Shown here: piece after piece, positions 28,021 to 37,347 of the stretch
Layout: each line of letters opens with the position of its first letter
How positions within the stretch are numbered: position 1 is the stretch's first letter
Assembly: GCA_018829205.1 (NCBI GenBank)
Contig: JAHJUE010000022.1
Span: forward strand, 310,001 to 374,000
Source of the DNA: Bacteroidota bacterium
GTDB lineage: Bacteria > Bacteroidota > Ignavibacteria > Ignavibacteriales > Melioribacteraceae
DNA: 64,000 bases
Direction of reading: 5' to 3'
Program-made: the position numbers and the translations under genes
Notes under the pieces: generated by a model
The model's database searches: none
Told to the model about the DNA's origin: nothing
What the model saw: the letters and a program-made list of their open reading frames with translations, nothing else

Positions 28021-28046
28021 AAAAAATCCCGCAGTAAGTCGCGGGA
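28021..28046 (-). terminator. Rho-independent terminator of hbd-ackA
   Basis: Read on the minus strand, the arms TCCCGC and GCGGGA (28041-28046 and 28027-28032) form a GC-rich stem around an 8-base loop, followed directly by a run of six T (28021-28026). It begins 38 bp past the ackA stop, which is the classic intrinsic terminator position, and separates ackA from the SDR gene. Confidence 0.85.
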
Positions 28047-28083
28047 CTTTTAACAAATTTATTTTTAAGATTAGTTTTTGTAA

Positions 28084-29298
28084 TTATTTTTGTTTTGCCA
28101 ATTCTTCATTTACAATTTGTTCAGTATCAAGAGCGATAACAAGTTCTTCGTTAGTTGGGATTCTCAATATCTTTACTTTTGAATCCGGAGTCGCCAGATC
28201 CATTTCGTCCTTTGCGTTTTCATTTAATTCCAAATCCAAATTAATTCCTAGAAAACTCATGTTTTCGCAGACAGCTTTTCTGACCATTGGAGAATTTTCT
28301 CCTATTCCTCCAGTAAACACCAAAGCATCTAATCCGCCCATTGCTGCAGTATAAGCGCCTACATATTTTTTAATTCTATAGTTAAAAACATTAAATGCGT
28401 TTATTGCTTTTTTATTTCCGGCCATAAACGCTTCTTCTACTTCACGCATATCGCTGCTTTCACCGCTTATTCCAATCAAACCGCTGTGTTTATTCATTAA
28501 TGTATTGGCTTCCATTAAGGATAATTCTTCTTTACCCATAATATAAAGAATTACAGAAGGGTCCATATCTCCGCATCTTGTTCCCATAAGCAAACCTTCA
28601 AGAGGAGTGAATCCCATTGTAGTATCAATAGAAATTCCGCCATTAACTGCGGCCATACTTCCGCCGTTTCCCAAATGCGCTGTAATTATTTTTAATTCTT
28701 CAATAGGTTTATTGAGCATTGCCGCCGCTCTTTCACTGACAAATCTGTGTGATGTTCCGTGAAAGCCATATCTTCTTATTTTATACTTCTTATAAAGCTG
28801 ATAAGGGATTCCGTATAAATAAGCATGCGCCGGCATATGAGAGTGAAATGAAGTATCGAAGACACCGCATTGAGGAGTATCTTTTAAAAGAGCCTTTGCA
28901 GCCTGAATACCTTTGATATTTGGCGGATTATGAAGCGGGGCGAGTTCAATATTTTCGTTAAGCGCCTTCATTACATGATCAGTAATTAAAACAGATCCAG
29001 AAAAGGTTTCGCCGCCATGCACAACCCTATGCCCAACTGCATCAATTTCGCTTTTATCCTTTATCACGCCGTGATTAGGGCTTAACAATACCGCTACAAC
29101 ATATTCTATCGCGATTGTATGATCTAATATTTCGCCGACAATTCTTATTGTTTCGCCGTTATGCGGAGTATGCTTTAATACCGCGCTTGCCATCCCAATT
29201 CTTTCAACCTGACCTTTAGCCATTAAAAGTTTTTTGTCGGTATCAATAAACTGATATTTAATTGAAGAACTTCCGCAATTTAGAACTAATATTTTCAT
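28084..29298 (-). CDS. ackA: Acetate kinase
   Basis: Reversible phosphotransfer between acetyl phosphate and ADP, giving ATP and acetate in fermentation or activating acetate. The 404-residue length is standard. ASKHA-fold motifs are complete: VLNCGSSSIK with Asn7, GHRVVHGG, FDTSFH with the catalytic Asp, RRYGFHGTSH, AHLGNGGS, GTRCGDMDPS with the catalytic Arg, and the closing RIPTNEELVIA. The ATG has a GAGGA ribosome site. It lies 17 bp after hbd on the same strand and before a strong terminator, so hbd-ackA is a two-gene operon. No phosphotransacetylase gene is in the window. Confidence 0.96.
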   Translation of the reverse strand: MKILVLNCGSSSIKYQFIDTDKKLLMAKGQVERIGMASAVLKHTPHNGETIRIVGEILDHTIAIEYVVAVLLSPNHGVIKDKSEIDAVGHRVVHGGETFSGSVLITDHVMKALNENIELAPLHNPPNIKGIQAAKALLKDTPQCGVFDTSFHSHMPAHAYLYGIPYQLYKKYKIRRYGFHGTSHRFVSERAAAMLNKPIEELKIITAHLGNGGSMAAVNGGISIDTTMGFTPLEGLLMGTRCGDMDPSVILYIMGKEELSLMEANTLMNKHSGLIGISGESSDMREVEEAFMAGNKKAINAFNVFNYRIKKYVGAYTAAMGGLDALVFTGGIGENSPMVRKAVCENMSFLGINLDLELNENAKDEMDLATPDSKVKILRIPTNEELVIALDTEQIVNEELAKQK

Positions 29299-29315
29299 TT
29301 TTTCCTCAGGAACTT

Positions 29316-30254
29316 TTAATTTTTTATTTTTCCGTTTTCATCATATTTATAAAATCCTTCGCCGGTTTTTTTGCCTAGTTTACGTTCGCGGACAAGTTTT
29401 CTTAAAATTGGACAAGGTCTGTATCTGGGTTCCCCGAGTGTTCCCCAGAGCTGTTCCATCCAGGCAAGAACTTCATCAAGACCCATTGAATCGGCCATTT
29501 CAAGCGGTCCGTTTTTAAAATCATACCCTAGTTTCATTGCGGTATCAATATCTTTAGCAGAAGCAACGCCTTCAAGCAGGATATGCATAGCTTCGTTTAG
29601 AAGCGGAACAATAGCGCGGGTAGTAACAAATCCCGGATATTCATAAACTTCAACTGCTGTTTTTCCAATTTTTTCCGCAAAACCTTTTATAATATTTACG
29701 GTTTCGTCGGAAGTATCAAGCGCTTTAACAAGTTCAACAACAGGCACTTTGGGAACCGGATTTAGAAAGTGCATTCCTATAATTTTATCTTTTCTATTTG
29801 TAATATCCGCAATTTTCGTTAAGCTCAATGTAGATGTGTTTGAAACAAGTATTGTTTCAGGTTTTGCAATTTCATCAAGTTTTTTAAATATCATTCTTTT
29901 TAATTGGAAATTTTCCTCAACCGCTTCAATTATCAAATCGCTTTTAGCCATTTCTTCGATATTAAGCGTCCATTTAATCCTGCTCATAATTGATTTCATT
30001 TCACTTGAAGTCATAGCCCAGCGTTCAATATCTCTTTTCATTGTTTCTTCAAGATTTTTTTTAGCCAACTCTAAATGTTTTTCATCCTTTTCAACAATTA
30101 ATACATCCATTCCAGCAGAACTAATTGTTTGAGCTATTCCCTGTCCCATTACCCCGGCGCCAATTATAGCAACATTGTCAATTCTGTCTTTCTCACTTTT
30201 CTGAGGCGAGTCACCAAGCAGGTCATGCAGTTCCAATTTCCCTTCGTCTGTCAT
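29316..30254 (-). CDS. hbd: 3-hydroxybutyryl-CoA (3-hydroxyacyl-CoA) dehydrogenase
   Basis: NAD-dependent dehydrogenase interconverting 3-hydroxyacyl-CoA and acetoacyl-CoA in beta-oxidation or butyrate-type metabolism. After a polar 25-residue leader, the Rossmann motif IGAGVMGQGIAQ appears, then IEAVEENFQLK, SNTSTLSLT, the MHFLNPVPKVPVVELV block with the catalytic-region His, and the C-terminal dimer domain with NEAMHIL, YDFKNGPLEMAD and GKKTGEGFYKY. It is a stand-alone, non-fused form. The ATG has an AAAGGA site. Co-transcription with ackA suggests acyl-CoA turnover linked to acetate formation, but other pathway genes are not nearby. Confidence 0.92.
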   Translation of the reverse strand: MTDEGKLELHDLLGDSPQKSEKDRIDNVAIIGAGVMGQGIAQTISSAGMDVLIVEKDEKHLELAKKNLEETMKRDIERWAMTSSEMKSIMSRIKWTLNIEEMAKSDLIIEAVEENFQLKRMIFKKLDEIAKPETILVSNTSTLSLTKIADITNRKDKIIGMHFLNPVPKVPVVELVKALDTSDETVNIIKGFAEKIGKTAVEVYEYPGFVTTRAIVPLLNEAMHILLEGVASAKDIDTAMKLGYDFKNGPLEMADSMGLDEVLAWMEQLWGTLGEPRYRPCPILRKLVRERKLGKKTGEGFYKYDENGKIKN

Positions 30255-30379
30255 TTTATTTCCTTTATTAATAATTATTATTCTACACAGTAAGCCGAAA
30301 ATTTTAAAGTACTCCGAAACCGATAACTCTCAATTTCTGTACCAATTAAAATTTAATATAAAGGCCTAATTAATGCTAA

Positions 30380-31201
30380 TTAATAGTCTTTTTTATTAAA
30401 AATAGTAATACTTAGTGCAAGAGTGAGAATCATAAACAGAAATGAAGAAATAATTGGCTGGTATTCATCAATCCCTAAACCTTGAGCGATATTAATGTTA
30501 ATATTACTTAATTCAGCGGTTTTGGGAATAATATAATAAAGTCCGTCGAGAAGATATTCTACCACGACATTATCTATAAGAATGGATATTTTATCCCTTA
30601 ATAAAAGTACAGGTGACAAAATAAAAAATATAATATAAGTAAGCATCATTGCAAGGATTGAACTTCGCGTGAGGATTCCGACTAAAATAATTAGCGAATA
30701 AAGTACGGCAAATGTAAAACTGATCATTACAATTGAAAGCAATATTGAAGTGTCCCATACATTAAATTTAACTCCAATCAGCAGCCAAAGTCCGACTACT
30801 AGATAAGCGATATTAAGCAGTACAATTGCAAATCCGCCAAAAAATTTACCTAATATTATCTGCGCCCTGGATACAGGTTTTGAAAGCAATAAATCTATAC
30901 TCCCTTTTTCGAGCATGTTCGGGATAAAACTTGAAGCAGAGAAAATTGAAAGAAAAAGACCGCCGACAAAAAGCGGAGCGATTATTGCAATTTTCATCAC
31001 TTCAACAATTTTGGAAATAAAATCAAATGCTTCATTCCCGTTTACTGAAATCATTGACGCCATTTCTTCTATACTAACCGAAACAAAAAGAATTACAAAA
31101 AGGATAAGCACAAAACTTGACACCGCAAAAAAGGTTAAAAATATTTTCCTGGCCATTGCTTCACGGAATGTATACTGCGATAAAGTTAAAATATTTTTCA
31201 T
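30380..31201 (-). CDS. ABC-2 type transporter permease (NosY-like)
   Basis: Integral membrane protein of 273 residues with about six predicted helices, including an opening LTLSQYTFREAMARKIF segment and a cytoplasmic LLSKPVSRAQIILGKF loop typical of ABC-2/NosY-type permeases, where the loop contacts the ATPase. It follows the ATPase gene at 31204-32139 with only 2 bp between, so the two should form an exporter, probably as a dimer of each. It is last in a four-gene minus-strand array. The substrate cannot be told from sequence. Confidence 0.88.
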   Translation of the reverse strand: MKNILTLSQYTFREAMARKIFLTFFAVSSFVLILFVILFVSVSIEEMASMISVNGNEAFDFISKIVEVMKIAIIAPLFVGGLFLSIFSASSFIPNMLEKGSIDLLLSKPVSRAQIILGKFFGGFAIVLLNIAYLVVGLWLLIGVKFNVWDTSILLSIVMISFTFAVLYSLIILVGILTRSSILAMMLTYIIFFILSPVLLLRDKISILIDNVVVEYLLDGLYYIIPKTAELSNININIAQGLGIDEYQPIISSFLFMILTLALSITIFNKKDY

Positions 31202-31203
31202 AA

Positions 31204-32139
31204 TTATATTTTCTTTTCTGTTTCATTAATTAGTGAAATAAACATGTCTTCAAGTGTATTCTTCTGATTTTCGACCGATAAAATAGAAAAATTATTTTTT
31301 CTGAGACTGTCAATTACTTTATCTATTTCATCACTGCTGTCAAGTTTTACATATACAATATTCTTTTCTAATTTAGAGATTAAAAAGTCCTGCAGCGCCG
31401 ATTTTATATTATCTTCGTCCGGTTCGCCTTTAATTGTTATCTTAAATAATTCTTTGGAAATTGTCAGTTCTTTAACATCCCCTTCGCGAAGCATTATTCC
31501 TTTATTTAAAATTGCGACTCTGTCGGTAATAAGCTCAACTTCGGATAATAAATGACTATTTAAGAAAATTGTTTTACCCTGATTCTTCACGTCAACAAGA
31601 ATATCCCTTATCTCTTTTCTGCCTATTGGATCAACACCGTCTGTCGGCTCATCAAGAAAAATTAATTCAGGGTCGTTAATCATTGCCTGCGCAAGACCAA
31701 GTCTCTGCATCATACCTTTACTGTATTTTTTAATTTTCATTTTCTTCCATTGATCCATTTTAACCAATGCAAGCATTTCGTCTATTCTTATATTAAGATT
31801 CGGGTTTTCATAACCGCTAAGTTTCGAAAAGTATGTAAGCACTTCGGGACCGGTTAAGTAATTTGGGAATTTATGATTCTCCGGAAGATAACCGATTTTT
31901 TTTCTTACATTATAATTTGAAATATCTTCCCCTAATATAGATGCGCTTCCCTTTGTAGGAAAAGTTATTCCGAGCAGAATTTTTATTAATGTTGTTTTGC
32001 CGGCGCCGTTGGGTCCAAGCAGACCGAAAATACTTCCGCTTTCAACATTTAGATTAAAATCTTTTAATGCAGTGACGGCATTTTTTTTAAAACGGGAATC
32101 ATATACCTTTGTTAAATTATTTACTTCAATACTGTTCAT
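31204..32139 (-). CDS. ABC transporter ATP-binding protein
   Basis: Cytosolic ATPase subunit of 311 residues. Walker A is GPNGAGKTT near 40, the Q-loop lies in the LPENHKFP region, the signature reads YSKGMMQRLG in place of the standard LSGGQ, Walker B is LIFLDEPTDGVDP and the switch His is in LNSHLLSEVE. An extra C-terminal domain of about 90 residues is common in exporter ATPases of the DrrA/CcmA type. It pairs with the permease 2 bp downstream and lies 4 bp after the larger permease gene. Confidence 0.92.
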   Translation of the reverse strand: MNSIEVNNLTKVYDSRFKKNAVTALKDFNLNVESGSIFGLLGPNGAGKTTLIKILLGITFPTKGSASILGEDISNYNVRKKIGYLPENHKFPNYLTGPEVLTYFSKLSGYENPNLNIRIDEMLALVKMDQWKKMKIKKYSKGMMQRLGLAQAMINDPELIFLDEPTDGVDPIGRKEIRDILVDVKNQGKTIFLNSHLLSEVELITDRVAILNKGIMLREGDVKELTISKELFKITIKGEPDEDNIKSALQDFLISKLEKNIVYVKLDSSDEIDKVIDSLRKNNFSILSVENQKNTLEDMFISLINETEKKI

Positions 32140-32143
32140 ATTT

Positions 32144-33460
32144 TTACCTAAAAACTTTCCCTTTACGAAAACGTAATAACGAATAAAAATTAATTATAAA
32201 TGCTATTGATAATAAAACAAGCACATTCAAAGCAATCGCGGAAAAATCAGCGCTGCGCCATAAAACCTGAATATATGCTTCCACCGCCCAGAAAGTTAAT
32301 GTGCCTCTGGCTAATGACTGCATCCAATCGGGCAATAAAAATATAGGAAACCAAGCTCCGCCTATTGCCGACATAACCAAAATTAAAAGTGTGCTTAAGC
32401 CGCTTGCCTGATTTATATTTTTCGCAAATGAAGTTATAATCATTCCGAATGATACGGCGGCAGCTGCGGAAGCGATAATAACAATAATCAAATTTATAAA
32501 ATTAGAAAATATATCCAGATCAAATATAAGCCATGCGGAAGTAAATAATACAAGCAGCTGAAAAATTCCAAGCAGCAATGAATAAATATATTTGCTCCAT
32601 AAAATATGCGAACGTTTAACAGGCATGCATAAAAGTCGGTTAAGCGTACCCTCGCTTTTTTCTTCGAACATACTGTTTGCCGCAGCGGTTAAAGTAAACA
32701 GCATAAACATCATAGCAATTCCGCCTATTGACCTTGTTAAACCGGGACTTTTTACATCAGCGCCCACAAGCTGTTCGCTATCAAACTTTACCAAATTTCC
32801 AATAACATTAGAACTGTTGTTATTATTTAAATTCATCGCCCGTTTTTCAAAGTCCCCGCCCAAAAACTGAAGTGAATCGACGTTTACTCCAAAATTCGCA
32901 CTTACTGTTTTTTTCAGATCATCGCTGAAATTTAAAAATTTATTTTCACCAATTTGTTTTTTCGCCTGTCTCATCATTAAAACCGGCATGATTCCGCCAA
33001 CCTGCGACATAATTGTCTGCTGTACCGAACCTTGAATCATAGCTGATTCAATTTCATTTTTAGGGTCGTAATAAAACTTAAATAATAATGATGATGAAGT
33101 ATCAGTAAAAAAATTCTCCGGTAAAATTAATGCTGAGGATATTTTACCTTTTTTGATATGTTCTTTTGCAATTTCTTCCGTATAGGGAAATTTAATTTCG
33201 GAAAACTCTTCGGAATAGTTTTTTATTAAACGCAATGTTTCAGTTGAATCTAGTTTTTGCTCAATAAATTTTGCTATTTCGGAGTTACTATTATTTATCA
33301 AAATTAAATTTGCTTTACCGCGAGAACTTCCGTGTCCGCCGAAAATATTACCGAATATAACCATTAAAATTATCGGAACAATAAACGTAAGCATCATCGA
33401 TGTTTTATCGTTAAGAAATCTTATAATTTCCTTTTTAATAAGTTTATAGATTATATTCAA
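32144..33460 (-). CDS. ABC-2 type transporter permease (large-loop type)
   Basis: A 438-residue permease with one N-terminal membrane helix (after KKEIIRFLNDKTSM), a large loop of about 200 residues predicted outside the membrane, and about five C-terminal helices; FEEKSEGTLNRLLCMPVKR is the cytoplasmic elbow motif of ABC-2/DrrB/YhgE-like permeases. It is an exporter subunit. Its start overlaps the stop of the ATPase at 33457-34377 by 4 bp (ATGA), which implies a matched pair. The cargo is unknown; known relatives move lipids, drugs or polysaccharides. Confidence 0.9.
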   Translation of the reverse strand: MNIIYKLIKKEIIRFLNDKTSMMLTFIVPIILMVIFGNIFGGHGSSRGKANLILINNSNSEIAKFIEQKLDSTETLRLIKNYSEEFSEIKFPYTEEIAKEHIKKGKISSALILPENFFTDTSSSLLFKFYYDPKNEIESAMIQGSVQQTIMSQVGGIMPVLMMRQAKKQIGENKFLNFSDDLKKTVSANFGVNVDSLQFLGGDFEKRAMNLNNNNSSNVIGNLVKFDSEQLVGADVKSPGLTRSIGGIAMMFMLFTLTAAANSMFEEKSEGTLNRLLCMPVKRSHILWSKYIYSLLLGIFQLLVLFTSAWLIFDLDIFSNFINLIIVIIASAAAAVSFGMIITSFAKNINQASGLSTLLILVMSAIGGAWFPIFLLPDWMQSLARGTLTFWAVEAYIQVLWRSADFSAIALNVLVLLSIAFIINFYSLLRFRKGKVFR

Positions 33461-34377
33461 TCTCTTAGACTCCTGCCGGTTAAGCTAAGAAAGACATCTT
33501 CAAGTGAAGCGCGGCTGAGATTAATTATATCAGCCGGAATTCCTAATTCTTCCAAATAATAAAATAATTTTGAGTTCAATTCAAAATATTCGTTTGGAAT
33601 TATTTCATAATGTCCGTCTAATTCCAATAATTTACCAATCTGTGAAAGTTCATTTGTCTTTTCAATAGTAATAGACGTTTTAAGAACCTTTAATGTTACC
33701 TGTCTTTCCAGCATTTTTTTTAATTCAGTTAATGTTCCTTCGGCAATAATCTGGCCGTAATCTATAATAGCTAGTCGGGGACACATTCTTTCGGCTTCTT
33801 CCATATAATGCGTAGTATAAATAATTGTTTTGCCTTCTCTATTCAGTTTCATCAGCATATCAAAAATAGCGTTTCTCGATTGGGGATCTACTCCAACGGT
33901 CGGTTCGTCGCATAAAATTAATTCAGGATCATGAAGAATGCTTGCGGCAATATTTAATCTTCTTTTCATTCCGCCCGAAAAATTTTTTACGGCGTCTTTT
34001 TTTCTATCCTCAAGCTGAACTAATTTAAGCACCTCCGTAATTTTTTCTTCCAAGACTTTTCCTGGGATATTATAAAATCCCCCGAATATTTTTAAGTTCT
34101 GATACGCGGATAATTCCAGGTAAAGAGAAATTTCCTGCGGAACAAATCCTATTTTGCGCCTGAAGTTTACATTATCATAAACAACCAGTTCATTGCCCAT
34201 AATAACATGACCATTATCAGGTTTTAAATATCCAACAATTATTTTCATCAACGTAGATTTCCCCGCGCCATTTGGACCGAGAAGGCCGAAGAATTCACCT
34301 TTTTGAACTTTCAGGTTTATACCTTTAAGAGCTTCGATGTTTCCGAATTTTATCGATACATTTTCAATTTGCAGCAT
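33457..34377 (-). CDS. ABC transporter ATP-binding protein (DrrA/CcmA-like)
   Basis: First gene of the four-gene exporter array. The 306-residue ATPase has Walker A GPNGAGKST near residue 35, Q-loop VPQEISLYLELSA, signature FSGGMKRRLN, Walker B LILCDEPTVGVDP and switch His in YTTHYMEEAE. A C-terminal region of about 80 residues follows. It couples with the overlapping permease gene downstream (4-bp overlap). The 86-bp region between it and the divergent recQ at 34464 should hold promoters for both, but I saw no clear consensus. Confidence 0.93.
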   Translation of the reverse strand: MLQIENVSIKFGNIEALKGINLKVQKGEFFGLLGPNGAGKSTLMKIIVGYLKPDNGHVIMGNELVVYDNVNFRRKIGFVPQEISLYLELSAYQNLKIFGGFYNIPGKVLEEKITEVLKLVQLEDRKKDAVKNFSGGMKRRLNIAASILHDPELILCDEPTVGVDPQSRNAIFDMLMKLNREGKTIIYTTHYMEEAERMCPRLAIIDYGQIIAEGTLTELKKMLERQVTLKVLKTSITIEKTNELSQIGKLLELDGHYEIIPNEYFELNSKLFYYLEELGIPADIINLSRASLEDVFLSLTGRSLRD

Positions 34378-34463
34378 GTTTTAATTCTATTTAATTATAT
34401 TTGAATACGTTAAAATAATATTATGACGCGCCAGAACAAAAATATATTCATTAAATTTTTATT

Positions 34464-37043
34464 ATGCCTCAAATTACAGAAATACTTCAAAAATACTTTG
34501 GTTACAATTCATTCCGAAAAGGACAGGAAGAAATTATTAATTCCATAATTTCGGGGAATAATGTATTAGCCGTATTGCCTACTGGCGGGGGCAAATCTAT
34601 TTGTTATCAGGTACCGGCTATTTTAGGGGAAAAATTTTCAATTGTCATTTCACCATTAATCGCATTAATGAAGGATCAGGCAGATTCATTAAATCAAAAA
34701 GAAAAAATTGCCGGAGTAATAAACAGTTCAATAAGCTATGGTGAAACCGAGGAAATTTTTAGAGAAATAATATCGGGTAAAATAAAAATCATTTATGTTT
34801 CCCCCGAAAAACTGGAAAATTCCGAGTTTGCTAAAAAGATAAAAGCATTATCTCCCGAATATTTATTTATTGATGAAGCTCATTGTATTAGTCAATGGGG
34901 ACATAATTTCAGGCCGAGCTACACAAAAATTATACAATTCGCCGAATTTATAGGAGTCAAAAAGATAAGTTCTTTTACGGCAACCGCAACGCCGTTAGTC
35001 CGTGAAGATATTATAAGGCAGCTTAAGCTGGAAAATCCTAAAATTTTTATACAAGGTTTTGAAAGAGAAAATTTATCGATTAATGTTTTTGTTACAAAAT
35101 TTAAGAAAGAAAAGACTTCAGAAATTTTAACAAATAACAGAACTCCGGCAATCATATATACTGCAACAAGAAAAAACGCCGAAGAGCTAGTGGAATTTTT
35201 ACGGCATAAAAATATACAGTCGCAGTTTTATCACGCTGGTATGGCACCGGAATTAAGAAGAATTATCCAGGATGATTTTATTTCCGGCAGAATAAAAATA
35301 ATTGTAGCCACAAATGCATTCGGAATGGGAATTGATAAAAGCGACATCCGTACAATCGTTCATTATAATATGCCTGGCTCAATTGAAAGTTATTATCAGG
35401 AAATAGGAAGAGCCGGCAGGGACGGAAATGAAAGCAGGGTATTTTTATTATATGATTTGAAAGACACGGAAATACAGAATTTTTTCGTTGAAAATTCGTA
35501 CCCACGAAAAGATGAAATTGAATATATATATGATTTAATTCATGATCACGGGAAAGTAGCGGTGGGCTCACGGCCCGATAAGGTAATCCGATTTGACGAG
35601 AACACCGAAGCCAGGATTAACCTTAAAAGAATATCGGCTTCAAAGCTGAATGCTATTACCAGAGTTTTGGAGGAATCCGGTTATATAAAAATGGATTCAA
35701 ATTTTCACAAAAATCATTTTGTTCGTTTTATACTTTCACAATCTGATCTAAAAGAATATTTAAAGAAAATTTCAAATGATTTTAACAAAGAAATATTAGT
35801 TACGATACTCCGGGAGTATGGGAATACTTTATTCGATTCAAAAACAATTATTGATTTGGAAAAAATCAGCAGGAGTACTCAATCAAACGAAAAACAGATA
35901 ATTTCAATTTTAGAAAACCTGCATAGAATAGGGATACTGGAATATGATAAACCATCAAATTTCAGTTCGGTAAAAATTCTTGAACCGAGAGTGCTGCTTA
36001 AAAACCTTAAAATCAATTACTCCACTTTAACAGAGATGATGAAGTTTGAAAAAGAAAAACTTCAGTCAATGGTTGATTTTGTTTTTACAACAGAGTGCAG
36101 ATTCAACTATATACTCAATTATTTTGGAGAGCAATTAAATAATTTTAAGTGCGGAAAGTGCGATGTCTGTTCCGGAGCATCGATAAACGAAAATATTACC
36201 AACGAATATATTGAAGAAATAATACTGCAGGCAATAATAAATGCCCGTCATCCTTATAAAGAAAAATCATTGCTGAAAATTTTAATGGGTAATTCAAAGT
36301 CCCCTCAGATTAGAAGCAACTCATTTTTCGGTAAATGCGCAAACTATAAAAAAGATGAAGTTGAAAGCTCAATAAATTCTCTTATTAGCAAGGGGGAAAT
36401 TCAAAAATCAATAGATACGTTAGTTTTGTCAGAAAACAGAATTGAGAAATTTCTGGAAATTGAAGATCCGGGTCCTGTTATAATAAACGATAATGATTAT
36501 GAAAAAACACTAATCCTTTTTAATAAACTGAGAGAGGCAAGAAAAAACGCGGCTGTTAAATACTCTCAAAACGCGAACTTGATTTGCCGCGATGAACTGC
36601 TGAGATTAATAGCAAGAGAAAGACCCGTTACACCTAGTGCGTTTTTGGAAATTGAAGGAACAAACCAGCGGTTGTTTAATAAAATCGGGGAAGAATTTAT
36701 AGAAATAATTAAAGAAGAAAGTGATAAAACAAAGATTGGGGAAAAACATGTTCCGGATAATATTGTTAAAACACTTGAACTTATTAATAAAAAATATTCG
36801 CTTTCTGATATTTGTTCGCTTACAAAACTTCCGGAAGCAGTATTATCAATGCAGATTGAAACAATTCTTGAATATTATCCCGACACAAATATTTTGTCTT
36901 TAATTCCAAAAAATGAATTAGAATTAATAAAATCAGAAATTAATAACGGAATAACTGATTTGAAAGAATTAAAAAATATGCTGCCTAATTCGATAAGCTA
37001 CGGTAAAATTAGAATTGTTCTTGCTAAACAGAGGGTCAAATAG
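34464..37043 (+). CDS. Second RecQ-family helicase, with extended architecture
   Basis: A DEAH-box 3'-5' DNA helicase of 859 residues. Motif I TGGGKS is at 40-45, DEAH at 137-140, motif VI YYQEIGRAGRDG near 315. Between the helicase core and the zinc cysteines (about 545 and 562-569, CGKCDVC) lies an insert of about 200 residues with predicted winged-helix character, which the first RecQ lacks. An HRDC-like domain follows (about 690-760) and then a 95-residue helical tail. It is therefore a different RecQ subfamily, not a recent duplicate. It overlaps the convergent lipoprotein gene by 8 bp. The cellular role relative to the first RecQ is unknown. Confidence 0.92.
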   Translation: MPQITEILQKYFGYNSFRKGQEEIINSIISGNNVLAVLPTGGGKSICYQVPAILGEKFSIVISPLIALMKDQADSLNQKEKIAGVINSSISYGETEEIFREIISGKIKIIYVSPEKLENSEFAKKIKALSPEYLFIDEAHCISQWGHNFRPSYTKIIQFAEFIGVKKISSFTATATPLVREDIIRQLKLENPKIFIQGFERENLSINVFVTKFKKEKTSEILTNNRTPAIIYTATRKNAEELVEFLRHKNIQSQFYHAGMAPELRRIIQDDFISGRIKIIVATNAFGMGIDKSDIRTIVHYNMPGSIESYYQEIGRAGRDGNESRVFLLYDLKDTEIQNFFVENSYPRKDEIEYIYDLIHDHGKVAVGSRPDKVIRFDENTEARINLKRISASKLNAITRVLEESGYIKMDSNFHKNHFVRFILSQSDLKEYLKKISNDFNKEILVTILREYGNTLFDSKTIIDLEKISRSTQSNEKQIISILENLHRIGILEYDKPSNFSSVKILEPRVLLKNLKINYSTLTEMMKFEKEKLQSMVDFVFTTECRFNYILNYFGEQLNNFKCGKCDVCSGASINENITNEYIEEIILQAIINARHPYKEKSLLKILMGNSKSPQIRSNSFFGKCANYKKDEVESSINSLISKGEIQKSIDTLVLSENRIEKFLEIEDPGPVIINDNDYEKTLILFNKLREARKNAAVKYSQNANLICRDELLRLIARERPVTPSAFLEIEGTNQRLFNKIGEEFIEIIKEESDKTKIGEKHVPDNIVKTLELINKKYSLSDICSLTKLPEAVLSMQIETILEYYPDTNILSLIPKNELELIKSEINNGITDLKELKNMLPNSISYGKIRIVLAKQRVK

Positions 37044-37347
37044 ATTTATCCTTCGATTTTAAACTATCCAGGTATTCCCTGGATTTCGTAAAAAACTCAT
37101 CCCATTTTTTTTGATCCGCTTCGTATTTTTTAAGCGTTGAGTAATAATCTTCGCTTGAAATGTTATACTTATTAAATATACTGTCAGATACCGATAATAA
37201 TGAATCAGAACCGCCCGGGAAAGATTCTTTTGCAATTAATAAATCCACATAGGTTTTAGACATAACTTCCGGGTCAACATCCTTGAAAGAACATGCGTAA
37301 ATAAATAGAAAAATTAATGTAAAAAAAATAATTTTTATTCTAATCAC
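37036..37347 (-). CDS. DUF4296-like small lipoprotein
   Basis: About 103 residues. A hydrophobic N-terminus ends in YAC, a lipobox-like site, so it is probably a lipoprotein. The rest is helical, with VDLLIAKESF and IFNKYNISSEDYYSTLKKYEADQKKWDEF-type segments that match the general pattern of DUF4296 proteins in Bacteroidota; the function is unknown. The frame is open to a TTG at 37362, but the GTG at 37345-37347 gives a smaller overlap (8 bp) with the rhomboid stop and keeps the signal peptide. Neither start has a clear ribosome site, so coupling to rhomboid translation is likely. It overlaps recQ at the 3' ends. Confidence 0.65.
   Translation of the reverse strand: MIRIKIIFFTLIFLFIYACSFKDVDPEVMSKTYVDLLIAKESFPGGSDSLLSVSDSIFNKYNISSEDYYSTLKKYEADQKKWDEFFTKSREYLDSLKSKDKSI

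Noticed and set aside
30361-30379. AATTA-rich symmetric sequence after the exporter array as a terminator
   Set aside because: It contains almost no G/C and would form a very weak stem; no reliable terminator call is possible.
36721-36903. 60-residue ORF inside the second recQ
   Set aside because: Alternative-frame shadow of recQ; no independent signal.
1975-37043. Two recQ genes as markers of an anti-phage defence island
   Set aside because: Their neighbours are housekeeping and transport genes; there is no nuclease, methylase, reverse transcriptase or toxin next to either, and the two genes are 30 kb apart.
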